A stretch of 64,000 nt of DNA from Microbispora hainanensis (GTDB lineage: Bacteria; Actinomycetota; Actinomycetes; Streptosporangiales; Streptosporangiaceae), in NCBI RefSeq assembly GCF_006874475.1, contig NZ_VIRM01000017.1:62001-126000 (forward strand). Reading direction: 5' to 3'. The translations under genes were made by a program, and so were the position numbers. This document shows positions 52,877-61,978 of this stretch, piece by piece; the first letter of the stretch is position 1, and each line of letters opens with the position of its first letter. Below the pieces are notes generated by a model, which made no database searches, was not told the DNA's origin, and was given only the letters and a program-made list of their open reading frames with translations.

Positions 52877-53820
52877 GGTGACCTCCGTCCGGCTTCGGCG
52901 GTCGCACTCAGCAGGGCAAGGGTGTTCATCGCGACCTGGTCGCGGACCCGGTCGACCAGGGAACGCCACTGCCGGGTGAACCCCGGCCGCCGCTCCAGGC
53001 TCTCCCAGAACGGCGTCATCCACTCCTCCACCCGGGCGGCGGGCATCCACAGGTGCATGAGGTGGTCGATGGCCGGCGCCAGGCGGGCCACGGCCTGCGC
53101 GCCCGGAGTGCCGCCGATCCGCGCCCGCTCGACGATGACGAGCAGCGACGTCAGCAGCCAGTCGTGCGTCGCCAGGTCCTCGCACAGGTCGACCACGGCG
53201 GGGGTGAACGGGCCGGGATGCGTCAGGCGCAGCGTCCGCTCCTGCTCGGCGTGCAGGGTGAAGCGGATCGACGGCTCGCCGGTCTCGGCCACCCACCGCA
53301 GGTTCGTGCGCGGGATCTTGAAGGGGGCCCGGCGGTCCAGCAGCGGGGACTGCTGCACGAGGTCGAGGAAGCGGCCGCTGACGGCGCCCAGGTCGAGGCA
53401 GGCGCCGTCGGGGCGGCCGGGCACGGTGTCGCCGGTGAACCCTTCGGCGAGGTCGGCCGCCTTCACCTTGCCGAGGACCTCCACGACCCCCGGACGGGCC
53501 AGGTAGTGCGACCAGGGGAGCCTGCGGTCGGCCTCCGAGCGCACCACCCGGGCGTACGACGACCCCTGGGCCACCCGGCCCCCCGTCACCGCGCAGCGGG
53601 ACACCACCGTGCCGACGCCCCTCACCCGGGAGCGGGACGCGGTGGGCAGCGCGCAGTCCACGCCTGTCAGCCGCTCCGGCGACAGCGCGTGGACGATGGG
53701 ACGGCGGGAGACGCGCACGGTCTCCCCGGCCATGAGCCCGAGCACCTGACGGCACGTCGACTCGGAGATCTCCCCGGAGTTCTGCAGTAGCCCGGTGTGG
53801 ACCTCCCCCATCACCAGCAT
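52873..53820 (-). CDS. SCO2521-like family protein
   Basis: A 315-residue protein of unknown function. The N-terminus MLVMGEVHTGLLQNSGEI and segments VRVSRRPIVHALSPERLTGV and GVDCALP, VGTVVSRCAV match my memory of the SCO2521 family of S. coelicolor. Residues 1-90 look beta-rich and the C-terminal half helical. No catalytic motif is evident. ATG at 53820 follows GAGGA; it starts 26 bp after the SCO2522-like gene and its stop overlaps the next start. Confidence 0.68.
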   Translation of the reverse strand: MLVMGEVHTGLLQNSGEISESTCRQVLGLMAGETVRVSRRPIVHALSPERLTGVDCALPTASRSRVRGVGTVVSRCAVTGGRVAQGSSYARVVRSEADRRLPWSHYLARPGVVEVLGKVKAADLAEGFTGDTVPGRPDGACLDLGAVSGRFLDLVQQSPLLDRRAPFKIPRTNLRWVAETGEPSIRFTLHAEQERTLRLTHPGPFTPAVVDLCEDLATHDWLLTSLLVIVERARIGGTPGAQAVARLAPAIDHLMHLWMPAARVEEWMTPFWESLERRPGFTRQWRSLVDRVRDQVAMNTLALLSATAEAGRRSP

Positions 53821-53846
53821 CGGGCCGTCCTCACAATCGAAACCCC

Positions 53847-54803
53847 TCAGACGAAGACGTAGGAAATGCGGTCGACGAGCTCCTCTTCGAGCCGGATTCC
53901 CTCGCCCTCGCTCCGGGTGGCGACCTGCCGCAGGACCTCGTCGTCCACGGCGAACTGGCTCAGGATCGTGCGTACGGCCAGCTCGACGGGCAGGAACCGG
54001 GGGGAGAGGACGGACAGTGTGGTGTACGCGCTGAACGGCGCGGCCTGAGGGTTGAGCCGGACGACCGCGGGCAGTTCGTCCCAGTCGCGGGGCCAGCCGC
54101 CGTCGAGGGCGACCGGCGGGAGCGGCACGCGGCCGTCGCTGCGCAGCAGCCCCAGCCGCAGGAGCTGCCAGACGGCCGCGAGAAAGGGGCACGACCAGGT
54201 GCGCCGCGGCCCCTTCTCGTCCCACAACTCGACGTCCACGAAGATCGAGTGGCCGCGTTTGGCGTTCTGCGCGGGAGGCTCCCACGGCCGGGCCTTCCCC
54301 ATCGCCTGCAGCGGCGCGGTGCGGGGCGAGCGCGAGCCGTTGCACAGCCAGCCCGTCTCCTTCACCGGGGGGCGCGAGCCGTCGGTCTCCGGCGGCGGGT
54401 CGTCCACGAGCCGGTCCTCCACCAGCCGGGCCAGCTCGACGCCGCCCGATTGGGCGCAGGCCGACTCGCGGGCCAGGTAGTCGATGGTCAGGTCGTGCTC
54501 GGCCGCCGCCTCCAGGACCATCGGGACCAGCTCGGCCGGGGTGCTGAAGCGGCTGAAGTAGTCGTCCACGAGAAAGCAGGTGCTCACCCGGGCCCGGCCT
54601 CCCGGCACCCGCTCCTGCCAGAGGGAGCGGACCGTGGCGAGCCACGGCGCGACCCTGCGGAACTGCTCGCGCAACCGGTCGGGGCCCGCCTCGTAGTCCT
54701 CCATGTAGAGGTGCCCGAGCTCGACGGACACGTGGGAGAGGGGCACGGAGGCGATCCTGCGCTCGGCCGCCACCTCGCCGAACGTCGCGTGCACCGGCGT
54801 CAC
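53847..54803 (-). CDS. SCO2522-like family protein
   Basis: A 318-residue protein resembling the SCO2522 family. Notable segments are VSVELGHLYMEDYEAGP, TCFLVDDYFSRFSTPAELVP, IDYLARESACAQSGG and ETGWLCNGSRSP, with acidic and Cys residues that could be functional. Function unknown. The GTG overlaps the stop of the variant P-loop gene (GTGA, 54800-54803), so the two are translated together. Confidence 0.7.
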   Translation of the reverse strand: MTPVHATFGEVAAERRIASVPLSHVSVELGHLYMEDYEAGPDRLREQFRRVAPWLATVRSLWQERVPGGRARVSTCFLVDDYFSRFSTPAELVPMVLEAAAEHDLTIDYLARESACAQSGGVELARLVEDRLVDDPPPETDGSRPPVKETGWLCNGSRSPRTAPLQAMGKARPWEPPAQNAKRGHSIFVDVELWDEKGPRRTWSCPFLAAVWQLLRLGLLRSDGRVPLPPVALDGGWPRDWDELPAVVRLNPQAAPFSAYTTLSVLSPRFLPVELAVRTILSQFAVDDEVLRQVATRSEGEGIRLEEELVDRISYVFV

Positions 54804-55714
54804 AAGCCCTCCCACGCGCTGTCGTCGACGATCTTCTTGGCGAGCTCCTCGAACGCGGCGGCGGTCTCCGCGTTCGCGATCTTGCTGGCCAGCACGTCCT
54901 CGTCGGTGATCAGCTGCTCGCGCCACTGGAGGACCGGGTCCAGCGGGATCTTGCCGAGCATGGCCGTACGGCCGACGCCGTGGCGGCCGGCCAGCTCGCG
55001 CAGCTCGCTGTCGCACGCGCTCAGCCAGGCCCGCTGCTCGTCGCGCAGCCCGACGAGCTCCGCCGCGTCCGGTTCGAGCACGGCCGTGCGCACGAAGCGG
55101 ATGCGGTCGCGCAGGTCCTCGGCGTCGTGGCCGAACCGGATGCCGACGTCGAGCAGCCCGTCGGCGCCGGTGACGAGCCCGTCGGCCGCGATGATGTGCT
55201 GGCGCGTCCATCGATGGAAGACCAGCCACCGGAACGGGATCGCGGGCATCCGCACGGTCGCCGCCAGGACCAGCTCCGCGGTGAACGACCGGCCCGCGCT
55301 GACGTCGATCATGCAGAGGTCGAACTCCTCGTCCAGCCGCCCGAGCAGCTGGACGCAGCGGCCGACGACCTCGTCGGTGAGGGCCGACAGCTCGCCGCCG
55401 CCCTCGCTGCCCGGCAGCAGCACGAGCCGTCCCGCGCCGGGCGGGCGGGCCCGCAGCCCCTCGCGGTCGGACTCGGCCCACACGTCCACCCGCCGCGGCT
55501 GGGGGCACTCGCCCCGCAGGTAGTGGTGCAGGCCGTTCTCCCGGGTGCCGCGGGCGACCGAGCTGACGCTGAAGATGGCCCCCGCGGTCGGCGAGCCGAA
55601 GTCGAAGTCGAGATAGCAGACGTCGTTGCCCTGCAGGGCATGGCGGTACACGATGTTGGTGCCGGTGACCGAGCGCCCGGTGCCGCCCTTGTCGGAGATC
55701 GCGAAGACGAGCAT
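54800..55714 (-). CDS. SCO2523-like variant P-loop (MinD/ParA-type) ATPase
   Basis: A 304-residue SIMIBI-class P-loop protein. SDKGGTGRS (7-15) keeps the signature Lys9 but has Arg14 in place of the Walker A Lys; YLDFDFGSP is the switch-I-like A' motif and DLCMIDVSAGRS the Walker B/switch II. This matches the SCO2523 'variant P-loop' family. ATP binding probably persists through Lys9 and Arg14, but hydrolysis is uncertain. It may act as a switch positioning the partner proteins. ATG lies 1 bp after the SCO2524-like stop. Confidence 0.8.
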   Translation of the reverse strand: MLVFAISDKGGTGRSVTGTNIVYRHALQGNDVCYLDFDFGSPTAGAIFSVSSVARGTRENGLHHYLRGECPQPRRVDVWAESDREGLRARPPGAGRLVLLPGSEGGGELSALTDEVVGRCVQLLGRLDEEFDLCMIDVSAGRSFTAELVLAATVRMPAIPFRWLVFHRWTRQHIIAADGLVTGADGLLDVGIRFGHDAEDLRDRIRFVRTAVLEPDAAELVGLRDEQRAWLSACDSELRELAGRHGVGRTAMLGKIPLDPVLQWREQLITDEDVLASKIANAETAAAFEELAKKIVDDSAWEGL

Positions 55715-55715
55715 C

Positions 55716-57551
55716 TCAGATCGCCTCCGACGCGCTGTCGCGGGCGGCGGACAGCCGTTCGAGGCCGAGCAGGGCGTCGTTGATGAGCGCCTGGGCGGTG
55801 GCCGGCCGGTCGCTGACGATCGCCCTGGCCCGCTGCAGGGACGCCTGGATCGAGCGCAGCTTGGGCTGGATCGTCTGGCCGCCCACCAGGGGCCGGGTGA
55901 CCAGCTCCTGGTCGAGCAGGTGCTCGGCCTCCCCGAGCATCTGGAGCGCCAGCTCGACGAGCTGGGGGCTGCGCAGCGGCGGCTCCCCGCTGGAGGACGC
56001 GGCGGCGACGAGGAATTCGACGACCCGCTCGCTGAAATACCAGGACGGCTCCTCGTCGCGCGCCTCGATGTCGGCGAAGACGTTGCCCGGCTGGTCCCAC
56101 AGGCCGGCGGCCGGGCCGTCGGCGTGGCGGCGCAGCATGATGTGCCGCCAGATCTGGTCGGCGAGGGCGAGCAGCCGCTCGCGCATCCCGGTGTTCTGCG
56201 CGATGGAGGCGGCCCAGATGGTGCGTTTCAGCAGCGTGATGGCGAAGTCGGAGACGACCCAGAGCAGGTGGGGGCCGAGCGCGTCGCTGCCGTGCAGGTT
56301 GATCGGGACGCCGGGGGAGTGCATGAGCACGGGCGGGTCGCCCGGCACCGCCCTGCGGATGATCCTTGCGCGGATGGCCAGCTCCTCCAGCACGGCGGCG
56401 ACTCGGCCGAGGTCGACGTCGGCCGCCCGGTTGTTGACCAGGCTCTGCACGACCATGGCGGTGACGCCGAGGCTGTAGTAGTCCGACTCCTTCTCGTCGA
56501 CCGTCCGCCAGGGGATGTCCTCCAGCGGCCAGGTGCCCCGTCCGTACGTCGCGATGGTGCGCCAGTAGGACTGGGTGAGGTCCCAGCGGCGCTGGATGGC
56601 CTGGGCGAGGGTGATCTGGTCGTCGCTGAGCAGGCTCAGGACGCGGGTGCGGGCGGAGAACAGGTCGGCGATGCCGACGAGGGCGTTGACGGTGAAGTAG
56701 AGGAACGGCGTGTCGGCGGCCACGCCCATGGGCTGGGGACCGATGTCGAGCGGCGTGGCGATGTCGGGGGCGTCCTTCACGATGCCCCACGTCCATCCGC
56801 ACTCGAACAGCAGGTTCTCGTTGTCGAGGTCCACCTGGCTGCCCGACCCGATCGTCAGGTCGCGCAGGCCGGCGCGTACGGGCCGCAGCTCACGCCGCAG
56901 GTCTTCGAGCACGCGGCGGGTGGGCGCGCCGGTCTGGTTCACGGTGCGCAGCAGCGCGCGGCCCGCTGTGGATCCGGGGTCGAACGCGTTGACCGTGAAG
57001 CTGCGCAGCAGGCCCACCATCGCGGCCGACAGCCGCTTGCTGGCCAGGTCCTCCAGCTCGCGGATCTCGCGGCGGATCGACTCGCGCCGCACGCTCTGGC
57101 GGAAGACCTTCAGGAAGCCGAGTGTGCCGAGCGCGAGCGTGACCGACATCGAGAAGGAGTCGACCACGTCGAGCTGGAGCTGCTCGGGGGTGACCTTCGT
57201 CTCGTCGTCCAGCGGCCGGAAGTAGGTGCCGCCGGAGAACAGGGGCCGCCCGTCCTCTGCGGTGTAGGTGCGCAGATACTGGCCGATGACCCGCAGCATC
57301 AGCTTGGGGATCTCCACCGAGTCGCCCAGGACCGTGAGCGCGGCCAGCACGTCGTCGGCGGTCTCGTCCGGCGTGTCCAGGCGGAAGCCCGGCAGTTCGG
57401 AGGCCGGATACATGAAGCACAGAAGCTGCTCGGCGTCGGAGATGGAGTTCGACCCGTCGCGGCCGCCCCACATCCATACGTCGTCCCGGTAGGAGGCGCG
57501 CGCTGCCGCCTCCCACAGCTCCAGAAGCTGCTGTCGCGGCTGGAGTTTCAT
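55716..57551 (-). CDS. SCO2524-like family protein
   Basis: A 611-residue, largely helical cytosolic protein. The N-terminus MKLQPRQQLLELWEAAARAS, then WMWGGRDGSNSISDAEQLLC and FMYPASELPGFRLDTPDETA match the SCO2524 family as I know it. Later segments (WPLEDIPWRTVDEKESDYYS, EEPSWYFSERVVEFLVAAAS) suggest an alpha/alpha-toroid-like repeat. No catalytic signature recognised. ATG at 57551 follows AGAGGG. First gene of the five-gene operon; the promoter should lie in 57552-57839. Confidence 0.75.
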   Translation of the reverse strand: MKLQPRQQLLELWEAAARASYRDDVWMWGGRDGSNSISDAEQLLCFMYPASELPGFRLDTPDETADDVLAALTVLGDSVEIPKLMLRVIGQYLRTYTAEDGRPLFSGGTYFRPLDDETKVTPEQLQLDVVDSFSMSVTLALGTLGFLKVFRQSVRRESIRREIRELEDLASKRLSAAMVGLLRSFTVNAFDPGSTAGRALLRTVNQTGAPTRRVLEDLRRELRPVRAGLRDLTIGSGSQVDLDNENLLFECGWTWGIVKDAPDIATPLDIGPQPMGVAADTPFLYFTVNALVGIADLFSARTRVLSLLSDDQITLAQAIQRRWDLTQSYWRTIATYGRGTWPLEDIPWRTVDEKESDYYSLGVTAMVVQSLVNNRAADVDLGRVAAVLEELAIRARIIRRAVPGDPPVLMHSPGVPINLHGSDALGPHLLWVVSDFAITLLKRTIWAASIAQNTGMRERLLALADQIWRHIMLRRHADGPAAGLWDQPGNVFADIEARDEEPSWYFSERVVEFLVAAASSSGEPPLRSPQLVELALQMLGEAEHLLDQELVTRPLVGGQTIQPKLRSIQASLQRARAIVSDRPATAQALINDALLGLERLSAARDSASEAI

Positions 57552-57839
57552 CCGTGGCCCTCTCTGCGCTGCGCCGTGCGCGCCTTCTTCCACGCTTCCG
57601 TGGAGAAAAGCACGCTCGTGTGGCCGGGCGGGACCGAGGCCGGGGTCCCCAGACCCTCCCTAGGGGTTTCCTTTTCCGATTCAGGTGGAGACGGAACCAC
57701 CACAACCCTTATACCATTGGATTCCTGCTCCGTCGCCTGGACCATCAGTGGTATTTCGTGCACCGCCTGGTTGTCGTGATTGGAGAGATACCACAGAGAA
57801 AAACAGACATATATGTCCTAAGTCTGAAAGATATTTGAA
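57552..57839. promoter_or_regulatory. Divergent promoter region with AT-rich palindromes
   Basis: 288 bp between the SCO252x-like operon and the hydroxyacid dehydrogenase. It contains ATACCATTG (57711-57719) against CAGTGGTAT (57746-57754), an 8/9 inverted repeat, a related GATACCAC near 57787, and the perfect 12-bp palindrome GACATATATGTC (57806-57817) 22 bp upstream of the dehydrogenase ATG. This AT-rich stretch is exceptional here. Confidence 0.5.
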
Positions 57840-58901
57840 ATGTCCCAAACTGCGGCTCCAAGGGATATAACGGACTATCGTCCTGCGCGGCTGCTGCCGG
57901 CGGCCGGAGCGGAGCTCAGGGGTGGGACGGTCCTCGTGACCGGCGCCGGCATCGACACGGCGCTCCTGGAGCCGCTCGCCAGGCAGGGGCTCACGGTGCG
58001 GCGGCCCGCGTCGCCGCTGACCGAGGACCTGCTGGCGCGCGAGCTGCAGGGAGCAGTCGCCTACCTGCACGGAGGCGAGGAGCGGGCGACCGCGCGGGCG
58101 CTGGGCAAGGCGCGCAAGACGCTGAAGGTCGTGGCCTTCCTCGGCGTGGGCTACGAGAACTTCGTCGACGTCGCGGCGGCCGACCGGCTGGGCATCGCCG
58201 TCACGAACACGCCGGGGGCGGCCACCGACGCGGTCGCCACGTTCACCGTCGCCCAGATCGTCAACGCCAACCTGGGCATTCCCCGGCATCTGGGCGAGCG
58301 GGTCCCCGGCTGGCACGGCTCCGACGAACTGCCCCACGAGCTCGCCGCCCGCCGCGCCGGCATCATCGGCATGGGCGCCAACGGCCGGCGGATCGCGGAG
58401 ATCCTGCGGCAGGGGTTCGGCGTCCGCGTGTCCTACTACAGCCGCACCCGCAGGCCGGACGTCGAACGCGACCTCGGCGTCTCCTACCTGCCCCTGCTCG
58501 ACCTGGCCGCGGCCAGCGACATCCTCGTGGTCATGGTGCCGGAGACGGACGAGACCAGGTCGATGATCGACTCTTCGGTGATCGGCCGGATGCCGGAGGG
58601 CGCGATCCTCGTCAACACCGCCCGCCCGGCCATCGTCAGTCCCGGTGCTCTTTACACCGGCCTGGAGAAGGGCCGCGTGAGCATGGCGGTCTTCGACGGC
58701 TTCTACGGCGCGGAATGCGCGGAGGCCGGCGAATTGCGGCGGGATTTTCCCGACCGCCTCCTGGTCACCGGGCACATCGCCTCGCACACCGCCGAGGCGA
58801 TGCACCGCATGGTGCGCCAGGCCGTCAAGTCCATTGAGAATGTGCTGACCCGCGGATCGGACGAACACGAGGTGGGAACGCGTCCCCGTCCCCGTTTCTG
58901 A
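57840..58901 (+). CDS. D-isomer-specific 2-hydroxyacid dehydrogenase
   Basis: A 353-residue NAD(P)-dependent dehydrogenase. The catalytic Arg-type segment is VNTARPAIV, the NAD-binding GMGANGRRIAEIL lies near residue 172, and the C-terminal His is in GHIASHTAEAM. GVGYENFVDVAAADRLGIAV is family-typical. Acts on a 2-keto acid. Probably transcribed with the following ThDP enzyme (98-bp gap), with which it could share a 2-keto acid pathway. ATG at 57840 lacks a strong ribosome-binding site. Confidence 0.88.
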   Translation: MSQTAAPRDITDYRPARLLPAAGAELRGGTVLVTGAGIDTALLEPLARQGLTVRRPASPLTEDLLARELQGAVAYLHGGEERATARALGKARKTLKVVAFLGVGYENFVDVAAADRLGIAVTNTPGAATDAVATFTVAQIVNANLGIPRHLGERVPGWHGSDELPHELAARRAGIIGMGANGRRIAEILRQGFGVRVSYYSRTRRPDVERDLGVSYLPLLDLAAASDILVVMVPETDETRSMIDSSVIGRMPEGAILVNTARPAIVSPGALYTGLEKGRVSMAVFDGFYGAECAEAGELRRDFPDRLLVTGHIASHTAEAMHRMVRQAVKSIENVLTRGSDEHEVGTRPRPRF

Positions 58902-58999
58902 AAAATCGGCACGCGGACGGTAGGGCGGCGCGTGGAAGGGGAACGCATTTTGGGAAACCCCAAGGGAACCCCCTCCACTCTCTCCCCGGGAAGTGATAC

Positions 59000-60685
59000 G
59001 TGGACGGCCATGACCCGATGCCCCCTGCGGCGACGATCACGACGCCCACGGGGGCGCGCGCCCTGGTCGAGGCGCTGAGGCTGCACGGCGTCGACACGAT
59101 CTTCGGCATTCCGGGCACCCACAACCTGGCGATCTACGAGGAGCTCGACCGGTCGGGCGTGCGCTGCGTGACGCCCCGGCACGAGCAGGGCGCGGGATAC
59201 GCCGCCGACGGATATGCCAGGGTGACCGGCAGACCGGGCGTCGTCGTCACCACCACGGGACCCGGCGTGGTCAACGCGGCCACGGCCCTCGGGCAGGCGT
59301 ACTCCGACTCCTCCCCGATCCTGCTCGTGTCCCCGGGCGTCCCCACCGGCCATCCCCGCGACGGCCGCGGCTACCTGCACGAGAGCAGGGACCAGTCGCG
59401 GGCGCTCGACGCGCTGTGCGCCTGGAGCCACCGCGTGACGACCGTGCGGGAGATCCCCGCCGCCGTCGCCCGCGCCTTCGGCCGCTTCGCCGAGGGACGG
59501 CCCCGGCCGGTGCACATCGAGATCCCCTTCGACCTGCTCGACCTGACGGGCCCGGTCAAGATCGTCCCGCCCTATCGGATCACCCGCCGCGAGCCCGATC
59601 CGTCGGCCCTCGACGCGGCCGCCGCACTGCTGCGCACGGCCCGCCGCCCGGGGTTCGTGCTCGGCGGCGGGGCCCAACGCCCGGGTGAACCGTGCCCGGG
59701 TGAACAGTGCCCGGGAGAGCGGCCCCAGGGCGAGGACGAGCCCCCCGTGGGGCGCCTGGCGATGCGCCTGGCCGAACGGCTGGGCGCGCGGGTCGTGACC
59801 ACGGTCAACGGCAAGGGCGCGGTGCCGGAGAGCCACCCGCTGGCGCTCGGCACCACGCTGCACCTGGCGGCCGTCCGCCGGTGGCTCGCCGCGTGCGACG
59901 TCGTGCTGGCCGTCGGCACCGAGCTGGGCCCCGCCGACCTGTGGGACGACGCCTTCGCCCTCTCCGGCCGCCTCGTGCGCGTCGACATTGACCCGGGGCA
60001 GATGCACGGCGACCACGTGGCCGACGTGGCGATCGTCGCGGACGCGGAGCTGGCCCTGCGCGGGCTCGCCGAACGGCTCGACCGGCAGGGCGCCGTGCCG
60101 CGTCCCCGCCGGGAGGCGGAGCCGGGCCCCGGCCACGAGGCGGAGCTCCACGAGCTCACCCGCAGGTGGTCGGGCCAGCTCGCGGCGCTGCGCCGGGCCC
60201 TGCCGCCGGAGAGCGTCGTGGTGGGGGACAACTCCATGTGCGTCTATCACGGCGCGCTCGTCGGCATGCCGATGGACCCGCCCGGGCGGTTCCTGTTCCC
60301 CACCGGGTTCGGCACGCTCGGCTTCGCGCTGCCCGCCGCCATCGGCGCCAAGCTCGGCCGGCCCCACCTCCCCGTGGTGGCGCTGGCGGGCGACGGGGCG
60401 TTCCAGTTCAGCCTCCAGGAGCTGGCGACGGCCGTGGAGCTGGAGCTGAGCCTGCCGGTGGTCGTCTTCGCCAACGGCGGCTTCGGGGAGATCCGCGAGG
60501 AGATGCGGGAGCGGGGCATGCGGCCGGTCGCCGTCGACCTGCACGCGCCGGACTTCCCCGCACTCGCCGTCGCGTACGGCGCGCGGGGCTGTGCCGTGAA
60601 GACGCCGGGGGAGCTGGAGGAGGCGGTCGCCGAGGCCCTGCGCGTCCCGGTGCCCACGGTGATCGTCGTGCCCGAGGACGACTGA
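59000..60685 (+). CDS. ThDP-dependent 2-oxoacid decarboxylase/acetolactate synthase-like enzyme
   Basis: A 561-residue three-domain ThDP enzyme. The catalytic Glu is in RHEQGAGYAADGYARVTG, and the ThDP/Mg motif is GDGAFQFSLQELATAVELEL ending in FANGGFGEI. The central domain carries a PGEPCPGEQCPGE repeat insertion. The lack of a clear FAD segment favours a decarboxylase such as a 5-guanidino-2-oxopentanoate or similar 2-oxoacid type over true acetolactate synthase; specificity is uncertain. GTG at 59000 follows GGGAAG. Confidence 0.85.
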   Translation: MDGHDPMPPAATITTPTGARALVEALRLHGVDTIFGIPGTHNLAIYEELDRSGVRCVTPRHEQGAGYAADGYARVTGRPGVVVTTTGPGVVNAATALGQAYSDSSPILLVSPGVPTGHPRDGRGYLHESRDQSRALDALCAWSHRVTTVREIPAAVARAFGRFAEGRPRPVHIEIPFDLLDLTGPVKIVPPYRITRREPDPSALDAAAALLRTARRPGFVLGGGAQRPGEPCPGEQCPGERPQGEDEPPVGRLAMRLAERLGARVVTTVNGKGAVPESHPLALGTTLHLAAVRRWLAACDVVLAVGTELGPADLWDDAFALSGRLVRVDIDPGQMHGDHVADVAIVADAELALRGLAERLDRQGAVPRPRREAEPGPGHEAELHELTRRWSGQLAALRRALPPESVVVGDNSMCVYHGALVGMPMDPPGRFLFPTGFGTLGFALPAAIGAKLGRPHLPVVALAGDGAFQFSLQELATAVELELSLPVVVFANGGFGEIREEMRERGMRPVAVDLHAPDFPALAVAYGARGCAVKTPGELEEAVAEALRVPVPTVIVVPEDD

Positions 60686-60733
60686 CATCACCCGCGGAGG
60701 CGTCACCCTTGAGAGGGGGCGGTTGCGAGGCGT

Positions 60734-61888
60734 TCATGAAGCGGTCGTACTGCTCCTGCCCCAGACGCCGGCGAATACGGCGGTGAGCGCGGCCAGGACC
60801 GCTCCCAGCCACATCACCCCCGAGATCGAGAGGCCGTCCACGACCCGCCCGCCGGCGAGCGAGCCGAGCGCGACGGAGACGTTGAACGCGCCGACGAACA
60901 GCGCCGTGCCCAGCTCGCCGCCGCCCGTCCTCATGATCCATAGCTGCAGGGCGACGCCCACGCCGCCGTACCCGAGGCCCCACACGACCAGCATGACCAG
61001 AGGCAGGCCGGTCAGCGCGAGCGCGGCGGTGGCCACGGCGATCAGCACGGCCCGCGTGATCAGCACCCGCTTCGGGTTCCTGGCCGCTCGCGCGCCCGCG
61101 ACGAAGTTGCCGGCCACCGCGGCCGCACCGTAGACGAGCAGCGCGGTGCTGACGAGCCCGGGACCGGCGTGCGCGGCCTGCTCCAGGAAGGGCCGGATAT
61201 AGGTGTAGGCGGCGAAGTGCCCGGTGATGATCAGCACGGTGGTGACCAGAACCACCTTGAGCGGTCCCGACAGCGCGCCGCGGAAGCCGTCTCCACCCTC
61301 CTCGGCGGGCATCGGCGGCAGCACCGCGGCCAGCACCGCCAGCAGGATCAACGCCAGAACGCCCAGGGCCGCGAACGCCGTGCGCCACCCCGCGTACGAG
61401 GCGACCAGCGTCGCCGCGGGGACGCCGAGCACCGACGCCACCGACACCCCGCCCAGGATGACCGAGGTTGCCCTGCCGACCGCCTCCTCGGGCACCAGGC
61501 GTGTGCCCAGACCGGCGGCGAAGGCCCAGAAGCCGCCGATGCTCACGCCGGTCAGCACCCGGGCGGCCAGCATGACGGGGAGGCCGGGAGCGAGCGCGCC
61601 CGCCAGATTGGCCACCGCCAGCAGCGCCATCAGGCCGAGCAGCGGGACTCGCCGGTCGAGGCGGCGGGTGGTCAGGGCGATAAGGGGGGCGGAGACGGCG
61701 GCGACCAGTCCGGGAAGGGAGACCATCAGCCCGGCGGTGCCGTCGGAGACGTTCAAGGCGGAGGCGATCGAGGTCAGCAGCCCGACGGGCAGCATCTCAC
61801 TGGTGACGACGGTGAAGGTGCCCATGGCGACGGTGGCGACGGCCGCCCAACGTGCCTGGATCACGGGAGAGACGACGTTTACGGTCAT
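60734..61888 (-). CDS. MFS efflux transporter (DHA1/arabinose-efflux type)
   Basis: A 384-residue, 12-helix major facilitator. VTSEMLPVGLLTSIASALNV and LALTTRRLDRRVPLLGLM-type loop (LIALTTRRLDRRVPLLGLMA) with VSIGGFWAFAAGLGTRLVP match drug/sugar efflux proteins of the AraJ/MdfA-like DHA1 group. Divergent from a LysR regulator that probably controls it. ATG at 61888 follows GAGGAAC. Confidence 0.88.
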   Translation of the reverse strand: MTVNVVSPVIQARWAAVATVAMGTFTVVTSEMLPVGLLTSIASALNVSDGTAGLMVSLPGLVAAVSAPLIALTTRRLDRRVPLLGLMALLAVANLAGALAPGLPVMLAARVLTGVSIGGFWAFAAGLGTRLVPEEAVGRATSVILGGVSVASVLGVPAATLVASYAGWRTAFAALGVLALILLAVLAAVLPPMPAEEGGDGFRGALSGPLKVVLVTTVLIITGHFAAYTYIRPFLEQAAHAGPGLVSTALLVYGAAAVAGNFVAGARAARNPKRVLITRAVLIAVATAALALTGLPLVMLVVWGLGYGGVGVALQLWIMRTGGGELGTALFVGAFNVSVALGSLAGGRVVDGLSISGVMWLGAVLAALTAVFAGVWGRSSTTAS

Positions 61889-61978
61889 GTTCCTCAGCCT
61901 CGTGATCGGCCTTTCCCGGAACAATGACGAGGTTCGGAGGCTTGGTTTAGGTGAGCTAAGCGATCGAGGAGGAGCGAG

